A stretch of DNA of 64,000 nt from Mycoplasmopsis glycophila (GTDB lineage Bacteria > Bacillota_I > Bacilli_A > Mycoplasmatales > Metamycoplasmataceae): assembly GCF_900660605.1 (NCBI RefSeq), contig NZ_LR215024.1, positions 1 through 64,000 on the forward strand, given 5' to 3'. Positions 59,557 to 64,000 of the stretch are shown piece after piece. The translations under genes and the position numbers were made by a program. The notes beneath the pieces are model-generated. The model saw nothing but the letters and a program-made list of their open reading frames with translations. It was not told where the DNA came from and did no database searches. Each line of letters opens with the position of its first letter. Position 1 is the first letter of the stretch.

Positions 59557-59652
59557 AAATCCTTTTGCTGCTCCACCTGTTTGAATTTCTTCGATTTTTT
59601 TTAAGAATTGACTAACTTTGATTGAGTCTCCTTTGATTTTAACTACCATCAT
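59353..59652 (-). CDS. yaaA: YaaA-like S4-domain RNA-binding protein
   Basis: The N-terminal 58 residues match the small S4 protein found next to dnaN in many Firmicutes: IKVSQFLKKIEEIQTGG, AAKGFLQNNEVKINGE, then KIRPGDVIW. Such proteins usually end about 12 residues later. Here there is no stop until 59353-59355, so a tail of about 40 hydrophobic residues is read from the antisense strand of rnhB. ATG codons at 59652 and 59649 follow AAGGAGA; the second has the better spacing. Its stop-proximal half is doubtful as protein. Confidence 0.75.
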
Positions 59653-59661
59653 TCTCCTTAT

Positions 59662-60780
59662 TTAATATCTTCTTAATGGGGTGATAAGTTGTTTGTTGTT
59701 TTTGTACTTATTTGAAATTAATAGCAACTTGTTGTATTCTTTTGAAATATATATATGTATTGTATCATTTTCCAACACACTTAACGCATCTTTTAAATAA
59801 TTAAAATCAAGATCCATTTCAAATTCCGGCCCTTCAAGTTCATATTTGTTTGTAAATGCATTTGCACTTCCTACTTCTGGAACTTCAAATGATAGATCAA
59901 TTCCGCTATTAGTGAATTTAAATTCTAATCTTCTTGATTTATCTGTAATCAAGAAAACTGCTTTGTTAATTAATTTTAAAAGTTCGTTTTTGTCAATTTT
60001 AACAACATTAATGTGTTCAAAATCAAAAAATCCTGCAGTTTCTGGAAAAGGTATATTAGTTAAATTAATTTGAATTATTGTATTTTTGTAAGAAATACCA
60101 AATTTACTATTATTAAAGAATAAAAAGATTTTCTTTGGGGTTTCTTTTGTTATTAATTTTTTAAGAGCTTTAGCATCAGCAGAAATATTAATATCAATGT
60201 TTTTATTTAATTTTAATTTTTCTGTTGACATACGATATGAATCAGTTGCACTAAAACGTATTTGATTTTCATTGTCGCTTTTAATATGAATGCATTTGAA
60301 TACTGAATTACTATTTGCTTTATCTGTGTTTGAAATAGTTGAAATAAAAACATCATTAATTGTTTTTTCTAAACTAGCTGAATCAATTTCGGTTTTATTA
60401 TAAGAATCACTAAAATCTAACATAAAGAATTTATGATCTTCATATGATGAAATTTCAAATTTTGTTCTACCTTCATATAATAAAGCAGTTTCACCTTTAA
60501 CTTCAATAGTTATGAAATTATCAAATTTTTTAATAATACTTTTTAAAACATGTGCATTTAAAAGAATGCGTCCTGAATTTTCTAGTTTGATTTTATCTTC
60601 ATCAACTAAAAGTTCTTTTTTAACTCCAAAGATTGAGTTACTGATTGTGAATTTTAATGAGCTTGAATCAATTTCAATACCGATATTTTTACCTGAATGA
60701 GAAGAGCTTGTTTGATCAATATAACTATATAAAAAATCTACAACTGGTTCGATTGTGTTTTTATTAATTGTGAATTTCAT
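59662..60780 (-). CDS. dnaN: DNA polymerase III beta sliding clamp
   Basis: 372 aa, the standard length, three-domain clamp. The N-terminus MKFTINKNTIEPVVDFLY, the middle domain FSATDSYRMSTEKLKL and the end LLISNKYKNNKQLITPLRRY (the family's L.TPLR end) identify it. A GAAAGGGA site precedes the ATG. It lies downstream of dnaA on the same strand and is followed within ten bases by the S4 gene. Confidence 0.97.
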   Translation of the reverse strand: MKFTINKNTIEPVVDFLYSYIDQTSSSHSGKNIGIEIDSSSLKFTISNSIFGVKKELLVDEDKIKLENSGRILLNAHVLKSIIKKFDNFITIEVKGETALLYEGRTKFEISSYEDHKFFMLDFSDSYNKTEIDSASLEKTINDVFISTISNTDKANSNSVFKCIHIKSDNENQIRFSATDSYRMSTEKLKLNKNIDINISADAKALKKLITKETPKKIFLFFNNSKFGISYKNTIIQINLTNIPFPETAGFFDFEHINVVKIDKNELLKLINKAVFLITDKSRRLEFKFTNSGIDLSFEVPEVGSANAFTNKYELEGPEFEMDLDFNYLKDALSVLENDTIHIYISKEYNKLLLISNKYKNNKQLITPLRRY

Positions 60781-60932
60781 AAATCCCTTTCTTTAATTTT
60801 TGTAAATAAATAATATGTATATGTTAATATGTGTATAAACAACAGAAACATCATTTTCAATCATTTTTATACCTAAAAATAATCTTTTTGTGTTTTTTAA
60901 TTTGTTTAAAGAATTTTTATAAGCTATGGATA
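60781..60932. promoter_or_regulatory. dnaA-dnaN intergenic region
   Basis: 152 bp of very AT-rich DNA with the dnaN ribosome site near its left edge. I see no exact DnaA box, and only AT-rich -10-like sequences. Confidence 0.4.
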
Positions 60933-62369
60933 TTAGTTGATTTTTGTTATCTTATCCCTTAAATACTCTAAAGACTTTTGCACAGTCTTATCAAGATCTT
61001 CTTCTTTATATTTCTTGAATGCATTTAAAACGGTGGAATGATCTCTATTAAAAAGTTTACCAATTTCTATTGAAGATAAATCTAGCATTTGTTTAATCAT
61101 AATCATTGAAATATGTCTTGCCACAACAATGTTTGAAACCCTACTTTTTCCTAAAATATCTTTAACAGAAACAGCGTAGTATTTCGCTACTGTTTTTAAA
61201 ATAATATCTGATGTTATGTTTTCTGGTTCTTTAATTACATCTTTAAATATATTTGTAATAACTCCGTAAACATAATTTGACGAAAGAATATCTTTTTTAT
61301 AGTAATTAATTCTTTTAACTGCTCCATTTAATGCTCTAACACTATTCGAATGGTTTCTAATGATAAAATCTTTCGATTTTTCATCAATTTTTTCGATATC
61401 AATTCCATTGTTTCTTAAAAAGAAGTCTAAAACTTTTTCTAAATCTTCCTTCTCCGGACTTTTAATTTTAGTTAAAAAACCTGAATGTAAACGAGTAATC
61501 ATTCTGTTTTCAAATACATTTAAAAGCTCATTGATTTCATTTTCACAAGCAATAACGGTTAATTTATTATTTTGCATCCTACCATCAATAATTTGAAAAA
61601 TAAAGTTCTTGGTAGCTTTCTTTTGTCCGTCACCAAAAATTTGGAAATCATCAAATAAAAGTAAATCTAAATCACAAAAATGTCTAATAACTTTTGAAAT
61701 TTTAAACTGATTGTTTTCTTGTAAAAGTGTTGCAATATCTCTTGTGAAATTTGTAGGGTTAATATAAGCGATTTTCTTATTTTGTTTTAAAAACTCATGA
61801 CCAACAGCTTGTAATAAGTGTGTCTTTCCGCACCCTGATTTACTTGAAATATAAACTAAATTTATATCTGAATCTAATGATGTTAATTGCGAACAAATTT
61901 TAATTGCTTCGCTATTAAAATCACTTTTTACATAGTTATCAAAAATATAATCAGGATTTAAATTACTGTATATAAATTGCTTTTCTAAACCAGAGTTTTT
62001 AGATGTATTCTCTTGCTTTTGAGCAACTGGTTTTGTAAGATCTATTTTTTTGATTTTTTCTTCATATTCAATTTCTTCTTTATCAACTAAAGTGTATTTA
62101 ATATTTGGCCCAAATATCTCTCTAATTGCTTTGTTGATGTTATCATCAAACAAGTAAGCAATCTTGTTAAGTGAGAAAATAGAATTTGAAACCATATAAA
62201 TAGTAACTATTCCGTTTTCAACTTTTAAAACCTTGATGTTTTTAAAGAAAGTTTGATAAAGCATATTATCATTAATTTCGTTTTTCAAAAACTCTTTTAA
62301 TTGATCTGTATATGCTTTTAATGAAGAGTTAGATAAAGAATTTAAATCACCACCAATTAATTTATTCAT
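60933..62369 (-). CDS. dnaA: Chromosomal replication initiator DnaA
   Basis: 478 aa AAA+ initiator. Domain I at 1-100, a linker to about 130, domain III with Walker A SKSGCGKT at 176-183 and Walker B LLLFDD near 237, and domain IV with the DnaA signature DHSTVLNAFKKY in FNRDHSTVLNAFKKY and the preceding RVSNIVVARHISM helix. The neighbouring 320 bp upstream contain DnaA boxes. No clear Shine-Dalgarno is seen before ATG 62369. Confidence 0.98.
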   Translation of the reverse strand: MNKLIGGDLNSLSNSSLKAYTDQLKEFLKNEINDNMLYQTFFKNIKVLKVENGIVTIYMVSNSIFSLNKIAYLFDDNINKAIREIFGPNIKYTLVDKEEIEYEEKIKKIDLTKPVAQKQENTSKNSGLEKQFIYSNLNPDYIFDNYVKSDFNSEAIKICSQLTSLDSDINLVYISSKSGCGKTHLLQAVGHEFLKQNKKIAYINPTNFTRDIATLLQENNQFKISKVIRHFCDLDLLLFDDFQIFGDGQKKATKNFIFQIIDGRMQNNKLTVIACENEINELLNVFENRMITRLHSGFLTKIKSPEKEDLEKVLDFFLRNNGIDIEKIDEKSKDFIIRNHSNSVRALNGAVKRINYYKKDILSSNYVYGVITNIFKDVIKEPENITSDIILKTVAKYYAVSVKDILGKSRVSNIVVARHISMIMIKQMLDLSSIEIGKLFNRDHSTVLNAFKKYKEEDLDKTVQKSLEYLRDKITKIN

Positions 62370-62691
62370 ATTTAAATTTTATTCTATTAATTTAATAAAA
62401 AAATATTTTTAAAAAAATATTATTTTTTCTTGTTTATAAACATAAGATATTCACATCTTTTATAACATTAAAATAAGTGAAAAACTCTTTTATACACATA
62501 TGAAAATTTATGTGGAAAAAAGTGTGTTTAATTTGTTTATTAAATTATGGATAACTTATTCATAAAATAAGATTATCCACAACAATTATCCACTACTTTA
62601 TAAACATATTTTATTGTGCAAAACTATTGTGGATTTTTAAATTTTTTAAAAGACAGATGCAATTTTTATATATTGATATAATTAAAATATT
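62370..62691. other. Probable oriC
   Basis: The gap between dnaA and the divergent RecD-like gene. It holds a perfect DnaA box TTATCCACA (62573-62581), TTATCCACT (62586-62594), and near matches on the minus strand at 62511-62519 (TTTTCCACA), 62546-62554 (TTATCCATA) and 62628-62636 (AAATCCACA). An almost pure A/T stretch at 62371-62435 could be the unwinding element. Confidence 0.85.
62677..62682 (+). promoter_or_regulatory. -10 box of the RecD-like helicase
   Basis: TGATATAAT extended -10, nine bases before the ATG with no Shine-Dalgarno between, so the message is probably leaderless. Confidence 0.5.
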
Positions 62692-64000
62692 ATGAACAAT
62701 GAGGGTAAAAAATTAGTTGGATTATTTGTAAAAATTTTGTCACAAGTACAAGATAAATGAGCACTTCTTTCTTTCAAAGACGAAGAAAATAATAAAATAT
62801 GAACCATATTTGCTGGCGGGGTTGCACCAAAATTAAGAACATATTACGAAATTGAAATTGTGCCAAATACAACAAAGTATAAAAACAATTTTAAACTTGT
62901 TAAATATGTTCCGGTTTCAAAACCTCACAAAGAAGTTGATTGAGAAGATTTTCTTTCAAAAAACATTGCTGGAATTGGAAAGAAAACGGCTGAAAAAATC
63001 TTTAATGCTTTCGGGATTAAAATTTGATCATTATTAAATGATGTTGAAACAAACAAAGAACAACTTTTATCTGTTCTTACTGAAACTCAATTAAACTCTT
63101 TTATAAAATTTTATGAAAATAAAAACAACAAAGAGAATATTCATAGTTTGCTTGATAATTCACATGAAGTTGTTTCAAAAGCTAAATTCTTTTATGAAAA
63201 CAACTTGGTTGAGCTATATCAAAAACTTCTTGCGATTTGAGAAAAAGAACCACACAAAGATTTAGTAGAATATTACACTCACAACAACCCTTACATTCTT
63301 TATTTTAAATATAATTTTAAACTTGAAGAGGTTGATAGTTTTGCGCTCTTACTAAACTGAAGCATAACTTCTGAACAAAGAGTTAAAGCATACATTAAAC
63401 ACATAATGACTGAGCTTGAAAATGATAATTCCACAATCATTCAGATTGATAAATTATTCCACAATATGCAGCAATACTTCGATTTACCTTTTATCGAACT
63501 TGAGCAATTAATTTTCGAACAAATTGATAATAGATTTTTAATAACTAAAGATATTTATGGAAAATTTTATTGCACACTAAATTCAACTTACGAAAAAGAA
63601 CTTTTCATCAAAGATAAATTAACAGAACTTTCTAATAGTAAAATTTATCTTCTAAATTCTTTAGATCCTAAACAACTTAAAAACCTTTCTAGCAACCAAC
63701 AAGAAGCTTATGAACATTTTTTATTAAACAATGTGTCGATAATTACCGGTGGCCCTGGGACAGGAAAAACCTTCTTAATTGATAAAATTTTTCAAACCCT
63801 TAAAAACAACAAATATACAAACTTAAATGATTTTGCTATTCTCGCTCCAACAGGTCGCGCAGCTTCAAATGTTAGTTCAAAAATAGATGGAAAAGTCAAA
63901 ACAATCCATAGTTTTTTAAGAATTTCAAGTGATGATGATTTTATACCTACAGATATTGATAAAGAAGATATTAAAGTTTTAATTATTGATGAGTTTTCAA
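62692..64000 (+). CDS. recD2: RecD2-like SF1B helicase (3' end outside window)
   Basis: 436 codons are visible. N-terminal OB-like region, a helix-hairpin-helix (IAGIGKKTAEKIF), a long helical part, then Walker A GGPGTGKTF at about 351, APTGRAASNV, TIHSFLRI and the start of motif II LIIDEFS. This is the layout of RecD2 proteins, 5'-3' helicases that act without RecBC. It diverges from dnaA across oriC. A normal protein would be about 720-750 aa, so roughly 300 residues are missing. Confidence 0.9.

Overview
The window comes from a mycoplasma (class Mollicutes). TGA has to be read as tryptophan to keep nearly every conserved protein open: enolase, EF-G, MnmE, the M13 peptidase, DnaX and the transposase all carry conserved Trp codons as TGA. 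Base composition is very AT-rich, genes are packed head to tail, surface proteins dominate one flank, and IS1634-type elements are present. The dnaA/dnaN/oriC region lies at the right end. I cannot name the species from sequence alone; a hominis/synoviae-type mycoplasma is plausible.

Layout. 1-1.6 kb: decayed IS1634-like transposase whose 5' end lies outside the window. 1.8-16.4 kb (-): one uninterrupted 4877-residue surface protein with an N-terminal signal sequence, about 20 FIVAR-like modules alternating with GA-like three-helix modules, and a C-terminal membrane anchor. 16.5-17.6 kb: lipoprotein signal-peptide remnant joined to a second dead IS copy. 18-20.7 kb (-): ECF transporter core ecfA1-ecfA2-ecfT. 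20.9-27.2 kb (+): a compact replication/repair run, dnaX-ybaB-recR-tmk-holB-rsmI-DUF3137. 27.3-29.1 kb: gene graveyard (transglutaminase-like pseudogene, unknown remnants, a solitary IS end). 29.1-32.1 kb (-): lysS and eno. 32.3-40.1 kb (+): two very large helicase-nuclease fusions in tandem. 40.1-43.3 kb (-): surface-protein pseudogene and an M13 metallopeptidase. 43.5-45.3 kb: an intact 1855-bp IS1634-like element with a 38-bp target duplication. 45.4-48.5 kb (-): str operon rpsL-rpsG-fusA. 48.6-52.7 kb (-): overlapping DUF2130-DUF2779 nuclease-like pair. 52.7-57.0 kb (-): rsmA, tatD, mnmE, frr, pyrH. 57.2-59.6 kb (+): HAD phosphatase, rnhC, rnhB. 59.4-62.4 kb (-): yaaA-like S4 protein, dnaN, dnaA. 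62.4-62.7 kb: probable oriC. 62.7 kb to the end (+): RecD2-like helicase, cut by the window edge.

How the parts fit. The 20.9-26.1 kb block supplies replication and repair functions (clamp loader tau/gamma and delta', RecR, dTMP kinase), and the right end supplies initiator, clamp and origin. The most unusual content is the giant GA/FIVAR protein, the two helicase-nuclease fusions (one joins an SF1 helicase, a PD-(D/E)XK-like segment and a DnaQ-type exonuclease), and the DUF2130/DUF2779 pair. The last three are the best candidates for an undescribed repair or defence function. Several surface and accessory genes are broken by one-base changes in homopolymers, and IS1634-type elements have shaped at least four places in the window.
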